Assembly: GCA_964460785.1 (NCBI GenBank)
Contig: CAYWQB010000003.1
Span: forward strand, 266,915-330,914
Origin: CAYWQB01 sp964460785
GTDB taxonomy: Bacteria > Chlamydiota > Chlamydiia > Chlamydiales > CAYWQB01
Length of the DNA stretch: 64,000 bases
Reading direction: 5' to 3'
The notes beneath the pieces were generated by a model, which worked only from the letters and a program-made list of their open reading frames with translations, was not told where the DNA came from and searched no databases. Both the position numbers and the translations under genes were made by a program. Below, piece by piece: positions 40,782 through 50,384 of the stretch. Within the stretch, counting starts at the first letter, position 1. Each line of letters opens with the position of its first letter.

Positions 40782-42974
40782 ATGGGTAGAGAGCCGATAG
40801 GACTATATCTTTTCCGGTATGTAATTGGAGTTGCTGCCATCGTGTTGCTTGGCATGATGTACTGGTCTAACCTGATTATGGAAGAAAACCTTCTAGAAGT
40901 TCAGCGCTCTCTAAAGTCCATTGATCACCAGCTTGAACAAGCACAACTTGCGAATCAGCAAACGCGTGAGAAGGTTTTGGAAAGCTTGTTATATGAGCAG
41001 GCCAATAACCAAAAAATTTGGCAAGGGGTCTGGCAAAATAAAGAGCAGCTTCAGCAGCTAGCAAAGGGAGAGGGAGTTTCCATACTACCTACAAGTACAG
41101 CGAAGCCTTCTTTTGCTGCAAGTACCTCCACAGAGCGCCCTCATATAGACCCAAACTCCCCTAACCTGCTGACGCCTGACCCTTACTACGAAAGCGTTCT
41201 ACCCACAATTCTTCCAAAAGGGTTTAAGCCTCATGGAGAAGTTCGTATTGCAGCATTGGGACGTCCGCAAGATTTACATCCCTTTAGTAACTGGGCACAA
41301 GTCTCAAGCTATTATGGTATGTGTGTTCCTTCACTATCGACAGATCATGTGGGACGTTATGGTGTGATGGGCCCTCAGCTTGCAGAAAAGATTGAAGAGC
41401 GCACCAATGAGGAGGGGAATCCGGAGTTTTGGATTCACCTACGAGAAGGGGTATACTGGGAGCCCTTGTCTCCAGCCCAGTTTCCTGCTTCGGTTAAGCT
41501 CGCTCCAATGTTTCAAGAGCGGCACCCCGTGACCGCATGGGACTTTAAGTTTTACTTAGATGTACTATTCAACCCTTACAACCAAGAGTCAAAGGCTGCT
41601 TCCTTACGTACCTATTACAATGATCTGGAGTCGGTAGAGGTTATTGATGATTTAACATTTGTCGTACGGTGGAAAGCTAAGCCTATTGCATTTGAAGAGG
41701 GACAAGAGCCTCAGCTCAGAGTCAAGTTTGAGGCAAAAGAGCTTACATGTTCTCTAAAGCCTCTGCCAAGGTTTGTCTATCAGTACTTCGCTGATGGCAG
41801 CAAAATTGTTGCAGATGACTCTGATCCAGAGACCTACCGTAAGCACTCCGTGTGGGCCCAGAACTTTGCGGAGCATTGGGCAAAAAATGTGGTGGTTAGC
41901 TGTGGCCCATGGATTTTTGAAAAAATGAGCGATGAAGAAATTCGCTTCCGACGCAACCCCAACTACTTCAATCAGAATGAAGTCCTCAAGCTTGTCTATG
42001 TACAGAAGTTTAAAGATAGCCCTGAAGCTATTTGGCAAGCTTTTAAGGGAGGAGAGTTTGACTATATTTCTCTTAATCCCTCTTTAGATCCTGAGTGGGA
42101 AAAATTTCGCATGACTACAAGAGCGAAAGAAATTGAAGAGATAGAATTTGTGAGCCGCATTTATGCATACATTGGGTGGAATCAAAACAGGATGCTATTT
42201 AAGGATCAAAAGGTTCGCCAGGCACTTACGATGGCGATTGATCGAAGCCGCATCATTGAGTATAACCTTAATGGCAAAGGAATCGAGCTTACAGGGTCAT
42301 TCTTCCCTTTCTCTCCTTCTTATGATTCATCGATTGAGCCTCATCCTTTCGACCCTAGAAAAGCCAAGCGCTTACTTGAATCTGCAGGATGGTATGACTG
42401 GAATGGAGATGGGATTTTAGAAAAGAAGGTTGATGGAAAGCTTGTACCCTTTCGCTTTACGCTGACTTATCCGGTGAAGAACACAAGTGCAAAACCTATC
42501 GTTGAATATATTGCTAAAGCTTACAAAGAGGTAGGGATTGACTGCCGCATCAATGGAGTGGAGCTTGCTGATATTAGCAACGCCTTTGATGAAAAAGATT
42601 TTGATGCGATCTACTTAGGTTGGTCTTTAGGTAAGCCTCCAGAGAATCCACGACAGTTATGGCATTCCTCAGGAGCGGAAGAAAAAGGATCGTCCAACTT
42701 CATCAGTTTCGCACATCCTGAGGCAGATCAGATTATCGAGCGTTTAGAGTATGAATATGATGAAGAGATGCGTACAAAGCTCTATCATCGCTTTCATCGC
42801 ATTTTGCATGAGGAAGCCCCCTATGTTTTTCTCTATACTCCGAAAGCCACTCTTCTTTATCGAGACTATGTGAAGAATGTCTTCATCCCCACGGAGAGGA
42901 AAAATTGGATTCCAGATGCCAATGTGTCAGAGCCAGATATGGCGTTTACTTGGTATAGCCAAACAGAGGAGTAA
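40782..42974 (+). CDS. oppA: Oligopeptide-binding protein with membrane anchor (OppA type)
   Basis: 730 residues, a family 5 solute-binding protein. There is no lipobox; the N-terminus has one membrane helix (about residues 12-30) followed by a coiled coil (about 35-90), then a proline/threonine-rich linker. The binding domain begins near 130 (PHGEVRIAALGRPQDLHPF) and contains WIHLREGVYWEPL, DFKFYLDVLFNP, IAYIGWNQNRMLFKDQKVRQAL-type blocks and a C-terminal RFHRILHEEAPYVFLYTP. It is followed at once by its two permease genes. Confidence 0.88.
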   Translation: MGREPIGLYLFRYVIGVAAIVLLGMMYWSNLIMEENLLEVQRSLKSIDHQLEQAQLANQQTREKVLESLLYEQANNQKIWQGVWQNKEQLQQLAKGEGVSILPTSTAKPSFAASTSTERPHIDPNSPNLLTPDPYYESVLPTILPKGFKPHGEVRIAALGRPQDLHPFSNWAQVSSYYGMCVPSLSTDHVGRYGVMGPQLAEKIEERTNEEGNPEFWIHLREGVYWEPLSPAQFPASVKLAPMFQERHPVTAWDFKFYLDVLFNPYNQESKAASLRTYYNDLESVEVIDDLTFVVRWKAKPIAFEEGQEPQLRVKFEAKELTCSLKPLPRFVYQYFADGSKIVADDSDPETYRKHSVWAQNFAEHWAKNVVVSCGPWIFEKMSDEEIRFRRNPNYFNQNEVLKLVYVQKFKDSPEAIWQAFKGGEFDYISLNPSLDPEWEKFRMTTRAKEIEEIEFVSRIYAYIGWNQNRMLFKDQKVRQALTMAIDRSRIIEYNLNGKGIELTGSFFPFSPSYDSSIEPHPFDPRKAKRLLESAGWYDWNGDGILEKKVDGKLVPFRFTLTYPVKNTSAKPIVEYIAKAYKEVGIDCRINGVELADISNAFDEKDFDAIYLGWSLGKPPENPRQLWHSSGAEEKGSSNFISFAHPEADQIIERLEYEYDEEMRTKLYHRFHRILHEEAPYVFLYTPKATLLYRDYVKNVFIPTERKNWIPDANVSEPDMAFTWYSQTEE

Positions 42975-42983
42975 AGAAGACCT

Positions 42984-44489
42984 ATGGCAAGCTATATCCT
43001 GCGCCGCCTTCTTCTTTTGCCTTTGACGCTTTTTTTGATTTTGCTGGTCAATTTCATTATTCTCAATCTAGCCCCTGGGGTTGATCCTTCAGAAAAAGTG
43101 CAGATTTCAGAGACAGGAGATATGACCCGTAAGGCAGATGAAGATGCGCGGAGTGCTGGAGAAAATGCCCACCTGCAGTTCCGCGAGCATTATGGATTGA
43201 CTTTGCCTATCCTTGTGAACCTTTGGCCATGGACAAGTGAGTATGAGTTAAGAAAGAAGCTTGATGTTCTCCTCTCACATAAAGCAAGTCCAGAAGCAAA
43301 AGAAGAAATCCCCATTAAGGAGTATAATGAGTTGCGTGTAGAAATGGGAGACCAGGCACGCTTTGCAATGTACCCTTTACTCTCCATTGTATTAGATCCA
43401 CAAAGCTCATTTACACTGAAACAAGAAGCCATGCGCTTTTTGGTGCGAGGTGCAACGATGCAAGGGTATGTTGGGCCTGATCTCAGTGACAAGCAGAAAG
43501 CTTGGAACCGAAAAGTAGCTAGTGACAACATGTACCTTACTCATCTTCTACTAGCTGAAACAGATACCCCTGCACAGACAGCAGAGAAAGTTAAGAAGAT
43601 GAAGCAATGGGTGCAGGCAAATAGTGAAAGGTATCAGTTTGCCCCGACAACAGGGCAAAAAATAAAAATGCTCTTTTTAGATACCCGCTTTGTGCGCTAC
43701 ATGAGTAAGGTGTGTACCTTGGATTTTGGAAGCTTGCGCAATGATCGCAATCGAACAGTGCTCTCTGAAGTCGTCAAGCGCTTCAAGTACTCGCTGACAC
43801 TCGCTTTTGTGCCTATGGTTTTGACCTTCTTTCTTTGCCAGGTCATTGGCCTCATCATGGCTGTATATCAGAATCGCACCATTGATATTTCTCTCAATGT
43901 CCTCAGCTTAATTCTTTATGCGATCCCTGTTTTTGTTGTGGCACCTTTTTTGATTGAAAAAGTCGCCCTGTATAATACCTTTCCGTTTACAGATTTACCC
44001 TTCCCTCTTTCTGGATTTAGTAGTGAAGAAAAGGTGTACGAGCAGATGACCTCTTTGCGTAGGCTGGGGGATGTCGCGATGCACTTGGTTCTGCCCTTGA
44101 TTGCAATTATGTATGGAAGCTTGGCAGCACAGTCTCGACTCTCAAGAACAGCATTTTTAGAAGTTATGCGACAAGATTTTGTGCGTACAGCACGTGCTAA
44201 AGGCTGCTCCCCGGCAACTGTTAATGTAAAGCATGTAGGAAGAAATGCTGCCATTACAATTGTTACTTCTCTTGCAAGCTCTCTTGGTGTGGTATTGGGA
44301 GGGTCTTTGATTGTAGAGACAATCTTTGGAATAGATGGGTTTGGCCGTTTTTTTTATGAGGCGATCTTAAACAGGGACTTTAATGTTGTCATGTTTTCCA
44401 CTTTTGCAGGCTCTCTGCTTGCTCTTCTAGGCTATCTCCTGGCAGATATTGCTTACACTCTTCTTGACCCTCGTGTAACCCTGGATTAA
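42984..44489 (+). CDS. oppB: Oligopeptide ABC permease OppB, enlarged
   Basis: 501 residues, against about 306 for E. coli OppB. After the first membrane helix (SYILRRLLLLPLTLFLILL) is an extra soluble region, about residues 35-260, charged and helical. The permease core (about 265-501) carries the inner-membrane-component EAA-like motif (RTARAKGCSPATVNVKHVGRNA) and ends VADIAYTLLDPRVTL-type. It forms the channel with OppC and takes peptides from OppA. The insertion would sit in the periplasm between helices 1 and 2. Confidence 0.92.
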   Translation: MASYILRRLLLLPLTLFLILLVNFIILNLAPGVDPSEKVQISETGDMTRKADEDARSAGENAHLQFREHYGLTLPILVNLWPWTSEYELRKKLDVLLSHKASPEAKEEIPIKEYNELRVEMGDQARFAMYPLLSIVLDPQSSFTLKQEAMRFLVRGATMQGYVGPDLSDKQKAWNRKVASDNMYLTHLLLAETDTPAQTAEKVKKMKQWVQANSERYQFAPTTGQKIKMLFLDTRFVRYMSKVCTLDFGSLRNDRNRTVLSEVVKRFKYSLTLAFVPMVLTFFLCQVIGLIMAVYQNRTIDISLNVLSLILYAIPVFVVAPFLIEKVALYNTFPFTDLPFPLSGFSSEEKVYEQMTSLRRLGDVAMHLVLPLIAIMYGSLAAQSRLSRTAFLEVMRQDFVRTARAKGCSPATVNVKHVGRNAAITIVTSLASSLGVVLGGSLIVETIFGIDGFGRFFYEAILNRDFNVVMFSTFAGSLLALLGYLLADIAYTLLDPRVTLD

Positions 44490-44492
44490 GTT

Positions 44493-46133
44493 ATGCAGCC
44501 ATCAGATGAAAGCCAGTTAAAGGCAAAAAACTACTGGAAGATCGTCTTTGAGCAGTTTTTGAAGTACCGCATGGGGGTGGCAGCTGCTGTTTTTGTGATC
44601 CTGTTTTCCCTCATTGGCCTGTATGCCCCTTTTCTCGCTTCAAGTAAGCCTATTGTTGTTCGGTATGAAGGGGAGTGGTTTTTTCCACTCTTTCGCTATT
44701 TGCTTTACAGTGGCTTTTATACAAAGCGGGTGGATCTTTTTTTTAATCTTTTGCTTCTGTTTTTTCCCTTTCTTGTCTTGCTTGCCGTGAGTCCATATCG
44801 AGGGAAAAAGAGCTTGTGGATTAGCTTAACGTTACTCTTTGCTGGCTTCTTTATTGCCTTTGGTTTTTTTGTGAAAAAAGACCCTGCGCTTGATCTGTCT
44901 CTACTTGCGAAGAGAAAAGCGGCTTTGCATACCCTAAGAGAAAAGGAAGAATACCCTAGTTGGGCATGGGAGCTTCAGTTCAAAACTCCCTACCAGAAGC
45001 TTTTGCTCGTTGTAGACTATGTAGAAATGAAAAAAATGCATGATCATCTTGTCGCTAAGTATGGGAACACCTATGCAAAGCGAGCGAAAAAGTTTTGGCT
45101 TGATAACCAAATACGGATCATCAAAAGACAAAATACAAACCTTTCGAACAAAGAAGCCATTCAGAAAGTAAACCAAGAGTCAGAAGATTTGCTAAAAGAA
45201 CAGCAGCTTCCTACACAGTGGCAACGGCAAGAATGGACACGTCAAAAACAGCTCCAACGCCTTTATAAGCAGCTTAAGCGTACAGATGAAAAAGATCCTG
45301 AAGCGGACTATCTAAAAGCACAAATTCGCTATTTTGAAGAAAAAAAGCTCTGGCTTGAAGCACACGCAAGTAAGGTTTCCTTTCTTTTTATGCCTCTACT
45401 GCGCCCTTATCATTGGGAGGATGATGCAGGAGGAGACCAATCTCTCAATGCTTCGGTCTCTTGGTGGGAAGTTACGCGCATCAACAGTAAAGACCTACTT
45501 TCCTCTTTGCTCTTTGGGATCAGGGTCTCTTTGATGGTGGGCACTTTAGCCGTAGGGATCTCCTTACTTGCAGGCATCCCCATAGGAGTGGCCGCAGGAT
45601 ACTATGGAGGAGCTGTCGATATCATCATTAGCAGAATTTTAGAGGTTTGGGAGGCATTGCCTGTCTTTTTTATGCTGCTTTTTGTCGTGGCAATCACACA
45701 GTCCAAATCAATTTTCTTGGTGATCTCTATCTTGGGTATTTTTGGCTGGACAGGGTTTGCTCGGTATATCCGGGGCGAGGTTCTAAAACAGCGACGCTTG
45801 CCCTATGTGTTAGCTTGTCGGTCACTTGGATACCATGATCGAAGAATCATGTTTTCTCACATTTTACCCAATGCAATCCCTCCGATTTTGACCTTAATCC
45901 CCTTCTCAATTATGGCAGCTATGACGTCTGAAGCAGGACTTTCCTTCCTCGGCTTGGGTGAGGAAGGCTCTGCCTCATGGGGAGTCTTAATGGATGAAGG
46001 GCGGCGCGCTTTCCCAGGAGAAAGCTACTTGCTATGGCCTCCTGCAATTGCACTCACTCTTCTTCTTGTAGCGATTGCTTTAGTAGGAAATGCTCTTCGT
46101 GATGCATTTGATCCAAAGATGCATCGGGATTAG
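44493..46133 (+). CDS. oppC: Oligopeptide ABC permease OppC, enlarged
   Basis: 546 residues, against about 300 for E. coli OppC. Helix 1 is near residues 25-48; two more hydrophobic stretches and a charged, coiled-coil-like region (about 140-300) follow, all absent from standard OppC. The core (about 330-546) has the EAA-like motif in LACRSLGYHDRRIMFSHILPNAI and SEAGLSFLGLGEEGSASWG, then GESYLLWPPAIALTL and a DALRD-like end. The gene overlaps the convergent pitA by 4 bases. No ATPase gene follows here; dppD-dppF two genes further on may supply the energy. Confidence 0.92.
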   Translation: MQPSDESQLKAKNYWKIVFEQFLKYRMGVAAAVFVILFSLIGLYAPFLASSKPIVVRYEGEWFFPLFRYLLYSGFYTKRVDLFFNLLLLFFPFLVLLAVSPYRGKKSLWISLTLLFAGFFIAFGFFVKKDPALDLSLLAKRKAALHTLREKEEYPSWAWELQFKTPYQKLLLVVDYVEMKKMHDHLVAKYGNTYAKRAKKFWLDNQIRIIKRQNTNLSNKEAIQKVNQESEDLLKEQQLPTQWQRQEWTRQKQLQRLYKQLKRTDEKDPEADYLKAQIRYFEEKKLWLEAHASKVSFLFMPLLRPYHWEDDAGGDQSLNASVSWWEVTRINSKDLLSSLLFGIRVSLMVGTLAVGISLLAGIPIGVAAGYYGGAVDIIISRILEVWEALPVFFMLLFVVAITQSKSIFLVISILGIFGWTGFARYIRGEVLKQRRLPYVLACRSLGYHDRRIMFSHILPNAIPPILTLIPFSIMAAMTSEAGLSFLGLGEEGSASWGVLMDEGRRAFPGESYLLWPPAIALTLLLVAIALVGNALRDAFDPKMHRD

Positions 46134-47545
46134 AATAACCATTGCATCAAGCTAAAGAAAAGCATGCTTAAGCAAGTTCCTGCAGGGACAGTCACAGCCC
46201 AAGAGATCAAGATTTCTCGAATGGTTCCTAGGTTGATAGCATAAATCCCTTTTGCAAGCCCAATGCCTAGCACCGCACCAATTAGGGTGTGGGTAGTAGA
46301 CACAGGCAGCTTGAAAAGAGAGGCTAAGACAATGGTGACAGCTGCCGAAAGTTCTGCAGAAAACCCTCTCGAAGGGGTCAGCTCGGTAATTTTTTTTCCG
46401 ATGGTTGCAATGACTCGCCAACCCCAAGTCGTCACACCTAAAATAAGACCAGCGCCCCCTAGAGCCAAAACCCAAGTGGGAGTTGTTGAAGGGATCAATA
46501 CAGAGCCTGTTTGAATCACATAAATAGCTGCTGATAGGGGCCCGACAGCATTCGCAATGTCATTGGTCCCATGGGCAAAGGCCATAAGACAAGCACTGAT
46601 GATTTGTAAAAAGGCAAAGATCTTTTCAACAGCTTGTGTTTCATCTTTAGCTAAATGTACTTCTGCTGCTAAGTGGGCTTCTTTTGACAATTGCTCTGAG
46701 CGCTCAAGTAAGCTTAATGTTTCTTTCTGGACAGGGCCTGTTGTCAGCAATGTGAGCCTACGCAGGTGCTTCGCTACTTTGTCAATGCTGTAAACCATGC
46801 TGGGCGTATACTCAAAAGTAACAGCATCTTGCGAGCGAGGGATCCTACCTACAATGAGGTAGCAGATCAGGGCAGAAACACCGCCAATTGCAATAGAAAT
46901 TAGTAAGGATTCAGGAACAGTGGGGTGTAGGTCTAAGCTTCCTAACCCTTTAAGCGTAAGAATTAGTGAAAAGATCACAAACATAATAAAAGTGACCCAA
47001 GGAGTGATTCGCTTTGCTTGTTTCAAAGGGGTGGGAGAGAAGAGAATCCGCTTTCTAATGAAAGAAAAGAGCGTATAAGCGAAGAAGGCTCCTAATAAAG
47101 GAGAGAGAATCCAGCTACTTAAGATTACAGTGATGACATTCCAGTTGATATAGGAAGGGCCCTTGGTAATCAGCCCAAAACCAATTAACGAACCTACAAT
47201 GGTGTGTGTTGTAGATACGGGCCATCCAAAATAAGAGGCTACCTGCATCCACACTCCAGCGGCGAGGAGAACCGAGAACATACCGTAGATCACTGTCCGA
47301 GGCTCTCCTGTGAAGTGTACAGGGTCAATAATGCCTCGGCTCAAAGTATCGGAGACTCCTCTACCAAGGAAAAAAGCCCCGCAGAACTCTAAGACAGCAG
47401 CAATGAGCACCGCTTTTGTTAAAGTTAAAGCTCCAGAGCCCACAGATGTTCCCATTGCATTAGCAACATCGTTTGCTCCAATATTCCAAGAGGAATAAAG
47501 GCCGAGGATCAGAGCGACAATAAGCAGAATAGTTGTTGTATCCAT
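46130..47545 (-). CDS. pitA: Pit-family inorganic phosphate transporter
   Basis: 471 residues with two homologous halves. The PHO4 signature appears in the first half as NIGANDVANAMGTSVGSGAL and in the second as AHGTNDIANAVGPLSAA. A long cytoplasmic loop lies between them (about residues 220-305). It takes up phosphate with a proton or cation. The stop of the DUF47 gene and the start of this gene share a base. The same pair lies next to dppD-dppF in Chlamydia. Confidence 0.94.
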   Translation of the reverse strand: MDTTTILLIVALILGLYSSWNIGANDVANAMGTSVGSGALTLTKAVLIAAVLEFCGAFFLGRGVSDTLSRGIIDPVHFTGEPRTVIYGMFSVLLAAGVWMQVASYFGWPVSTTHTIVGSLIGFGLITKGPSYINWNVITVILSSWILSPLLGAFFAYTLFSFIRKRILFSPTPLKQAKRITPWVTFIMFVIFSLILTLKGLGSLDLHPTVPESLLISIAIGGVSALICYLIVGRIPRSQDAVTFEYTPSMVYSIDKVAKHLRRLTLLTTGPVQKETLSLLERSEQLSKEAHLAAEVHLAKDETQAVEKIFAFLQIISACLMAFAHGTNDIANAVGPLSAAIYVIQTGSVLIPSTTPTWVLALGGAGLILGVTTWGWRVIATIGKKITELTPSRGFSAELSAAVTIVLASLFKLPVSTTHTLIGAVLGIGLAKGIYAINLGTIREILISWAVTVPAGTCLSMLFFSLMQWLF

Positions 47546-48222
47546 TAGGTCAGCTGTAAAGTAATAAGGATCTTATGAGCAAGTTTATCAGAGATATCTG
47601 CAAGGCTACCAACCTGCTTGATGAGCTGGATCCAGATATAAAAATCTCTTGTAGAGATCTCCTCTTCATAGGAGAAGAGGACCTTCAGTAAGTCTCGCTG
47701 AAGCAAGTCAGCCTCATGCTCTAGGTAGGCCACCTGGTCAATCAGTTTTTTGACTTTATAAGCCTCCGCGCCACCAAATGAACTTTGAGCGAGAGTGCTT
47801 AACTCTAAAACAATTTCCTTGGCTCCTTGAAAGGCCTCAAAGTTTTTTGCTGCAAAGGGGCGCAGCTTCTCAATATATGAAGGCACAGGGCGAAGAGGGC
47901 GCAAAGAAATCACAACAGCAAGATTTTCGATCGTATTCGCAATGCTATCCTGTAGAGAAAGGAGCTCAAGCATAGAAGAGCGGTCAACAGGCAGGAAAAT
48001 GTTTTTTGGGAGCTGTGAGCGGATACTGATCTTTGCAAGGTCTGCTTCATGCTCGAGCTTAGAAATTTGCTTGAGCAGCCCTTCAAACTTTTCGTGCTGC
48101 CCCTCATAAAATGCTTCTAGAATCTCTCTACCAAGATCAACACAAGCAGAAACTTTGTCCATATGGTGTTGAAAGGAGGCAAAAGGAGGCTTGCCAAAGA
48201 TAGTCGCAATAGACCTAAGCAT
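47545..48222 (-). CDS. DUF47/PhoU-like partner of the phosphate transporter
   Basis: 225 residues from the ATG at 48222. A TTG at 48234 would add four residues. It has the DUF47 layout: helical bundles with the E-x-x-A-D motif twice (LEHEADLAKISIR and LEHEADLLQRDLLK) and QDSIANTIENLAVVIS. Such proteins bind metals and associate with Pit transporters as regulators. It is the first gene of the minus-strand pair and is divergent from dppD. Confidence 0.9.
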   Translation of the reverse strand: MLRSIATIFGKPPFASFQHHMDKVSACVDLGREILEAFYEGQHEKFEGLLKQISKLEHEADLAKISIRSQLPKNIFLPVDRSSMLELLSLQDSIANTIENLAVVISLRPLRPVPSYIEKLRPFAAKNFEAFQGAKEIVLELSTLAQSSFGGAEAYKVKKLIDQVAYLEHEADLLQRDLLKVLFSYEEEISTRDFYIWIQLIKQVGSLADISDKLAHKILITLQLT

Positions 48223-48296
48223 AAATTCACACAAATGGAATGATAATTTTCAGTAAGTTTACTATACGGGTTGCTTTAAAGCAAAGGGAGGGATCC

Positions 48297-49271
48297 GTGC
48301 AGCCCATTCTATCGGTTCAAGCCTTACACTCTCAGTTAAAGCTGGGACAGTCTGCTTATACCGTCGTTGACAAGGTATCTTTTGATCTTTACCCAGGGAA
48401 AACGCTTGCCTGTGTGGGGGAATCTGGGTGTGGAAAAAGCTTGATGGCCCTCTCCTTGCTGCGCATTTTGCCAACTCCCCCAGCTTTGCCTCCTAAAGGG
48501 CGCGTACTCTACAAGGGCAAAAACCTACTGACAGTTTCAGAAAAAGAGATGCGAAGGATAAGAGGGCGCTCTATCGCAATGATCTTCCAAGATCCGATGT
48601 CTGCGCTCAATCCTGTGTATACCATTGGTAATCAACTAGAAGAGGTTTTATCTATTCACTTGGGGCTAAAAGGAGAAGAGGCTGAAGAGCGCATTATTGC
48701 AGCCCTTCAAGAGGTCGGTATTCCCAGTGCAGGTGATCGGCTAGGAGAGTATCCTCATCAACTGTCAGGGGGGATCAAACAGCGTGTGATGATTGCCATG
48801 GCATTACTTTGTGAGCCCGATGTCCTGATTGCAGATGAACCAACCACAGCTCTTGATGTCACTGTACAAGCACAGGTCTTGGATGTTATGCAGCACTTAC
48901 AAGAGAAAAAGCAAATGGCTCTTTTGCTAATCACTCATGATATGGGGGTGGTTGCAGAGATGGCAGATGAAGTAATGGTTATGTATGCTGCACAGGTTGT
49001 GGAAAAGGGACCTGTGGAAGCCGTGTTTGATCAAGCGGCTCACCCTTATACGGAAGGGCTATTTAGCTCGATTCCCGACATCAAAAAGGGAGAGGTCCAA
49101 CCTATCCAAGGGCATGTCCCCTCGATTAAAAATTTCCCTTCAGGCTGTCGCTTCCATCCGCGATGCACTCTTGCACAAGAGCAATGTATGGGAGGAGAAA
49201 TCCCTACTCTTGGCTCGAGCTGTAAAGGACATACGTATCGATGTGTATTAGAAGAGAGGGGGCAGCCATGA
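48297..49271 (+). CDS. dppD: Peptide ABC transporter ATPase DppD type
   Basis: 324 residues from the GTG at 48297, preceded by AAAGGGAGGG; a longer in-frame start at 48240 is rejected. Walker A is GESGCGKSLMALSLL, the signature LSGGIKQRVMIAMALL and Walker B VLIADEPTTALDVT. The C-terminal Dpp/Opp domain carries HPYTEGLFSSIPDI and the C-x8-C-x6-C iron-sulfur-type cysteine segment (CRFHPRCTLAQEQC). It overlaps dppF by 4 bases. It may energise the nearby OppBC permease or another permease pair. Confidence 0.94.
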   Translation: MQPILSVQALHSQLKLGQSAYTVVDKVSFDLYPGKTLACVGESGCGKSLMALSLLRILPTPPALPPKGRVLYKGKNLLTVSEKEMRRIRGRSIAMIFQDPMSALNPVYTIGNQLEEVLSIHLGLKGEEAEERIIAALQEVGIPSAGDRLGEYPHQLSGGIKQRVMIAMALLCEPDVLIADEPTTALDVTVQAQVLDVMQHLQEKKQMALLLITHDMGVVAEMADEVMVMYAAQVVEKGPVEAVFDQAAHPYTEGLFSSIPDIKKGEVQPIQGHVPSIKNFPSGCRFHPRCTLAQEQCMGGEIPTLGSSCKGHTYRCVLEERGQP

Positions 49272-50245
49272 AACCACCACTACTGACGGTGCAGAATTTA
49301 AAAAAATACTTTCCAATTACTGCGGGCTTTTTTCGCAGGGAAAAAGCTCGTCTTTATGCAGTGAATGATGTCTCCTTCTCTATGTTCGAAGGAGAAATCC
49401 TGGGAATGGTTGGAGAAAGTGGCTGTGGCAAAAGCACGATTGGGCGCTGCTTGCTCCGCTTGCAAGAGTCTAGTGGAGGGGAGATCCTTTTTCAAGGCAA
49501 CCATATTAGCCGGATGAAAGAAAGACAGATGCGTCGTATGCGCAGGGATATTCAAATGATCTTTCAAGACCCCTATGCCTCTCTTAGCCCTCGGAAGACT
49601 GTCGCTGGGAATATTGGTGAAGCACTGCTCTACCATGGGCTTGCTGAGACAAAAGAAGAGCGTGACCATATGGTGCGAGAGGTACTAAAAAAGGTAGGGC
49701 TCGCTGCAGATGTCATGAATCGCTACCCTCATGAATTTTCCGGAGGACAGCAGCAGCGAATCTGTATTGCGCGCGCGCTTGTTCTAAAGCCTAAGCTGAT
49801 TGTTTGTGACGAGGTGGTTTCAGCCCTAGATGTCTCCGTTCAAGCTCAGATTCTTCACTTGCTCAAGCAACTTCAGCAGGAAATGAATTTAAGTTACCTG
49901 TTTATTTCCCATGACCTTTCTGTTGTTCGTTACTTATGTGATCGGGTACTCGTTTTATACTTAGGACGCATTGTTGAAGAAGGAGAGTGTAGTGAGGTGT
50001 TTACCAACCCCCAGCATCCCTACACACAAGCTCTGCTTTCTGCTATACCGAAAAATCATCCCAAAGAAAAACGGCAGCGTATCCTCATTTCAGGAGAGCC
50101 CCCCTCTCCCCTTTCCCCGCCAAGTGGCTGCCCCTTCCGCACACGGTGTCCCATCGCCAAACCTGTGTGTGCGGAAAAGTTTCCTCCCCTCTATCAAGCC
50201 TCTTCTACGCATGCTCATCATTGTGAATTAGCAAAAAAAATCTAA
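49268..50245 (+). CDS. dppF: Peptide ABC transporter ATPase DppF type
   Basis: 325 residues from the ATG at 49268, which overlaps the dppD stop (ATGA). Walker A is GESGCGKSTIGRCLL, the signature FSGGQQQRICIARAL, and Walker B is LIVCDEVVSALDVSVQ, with glutamate conserved. The C-terminal domain contains HPYTQALLSAIP and the cysteine segment CPFRTRCPIAKPVC. It forms a heterodimer with DppD. There is no permease adjacent; oppB/oppC are 4 kb upstream. Confidence 0.94.
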   Translation: MKPPLLTVQNLKKYFPITAGFFRREKARLYAVNDVSFSMFEGEILGMVGESGCGKSTIGRCLLRLQESSGGEILFQGNHISRMKERQMRRMRRDIQMIFQDPYASLSPRKTVAGNIGEALLYHGLAETKEERDHMVREVLKKVGLAADVMNRYPHEFSGGQQQRICIARALVLKPKLIVCDEVVSALDVSVQAQILHLLKQLQQEMNLSYLFISHDLSVVRYLCDRVLVLYLGRIVEEGECSEVFTNPQHPYTQALLSAIPKNHPKEKRQRILISGEPPSPLSPPSGCPFRTRCPIAKPVCAEKFPPLYQASSTHAHHCELAKKI

Positions 50246-50384
50246 GAGGGAGATTTTTTATTCTCTTTATCCTTAGTTGATTAGCTTGGTTTTCTTTCTG
50301 CTGTTCGGTCGAGATATTGCCTCCCTGCCGATAAATTAATTGTGTGGAAAGAAGAGGGCATCAGTCCAAGATTGGAGGCAAGCC

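Noticed and set aside
43190..43531. Minus-strand frame of 113 codons inside oppB
   Set aside because: It lies wholly within a well-supported gene and has no recognisable features; it is a shadow frame.
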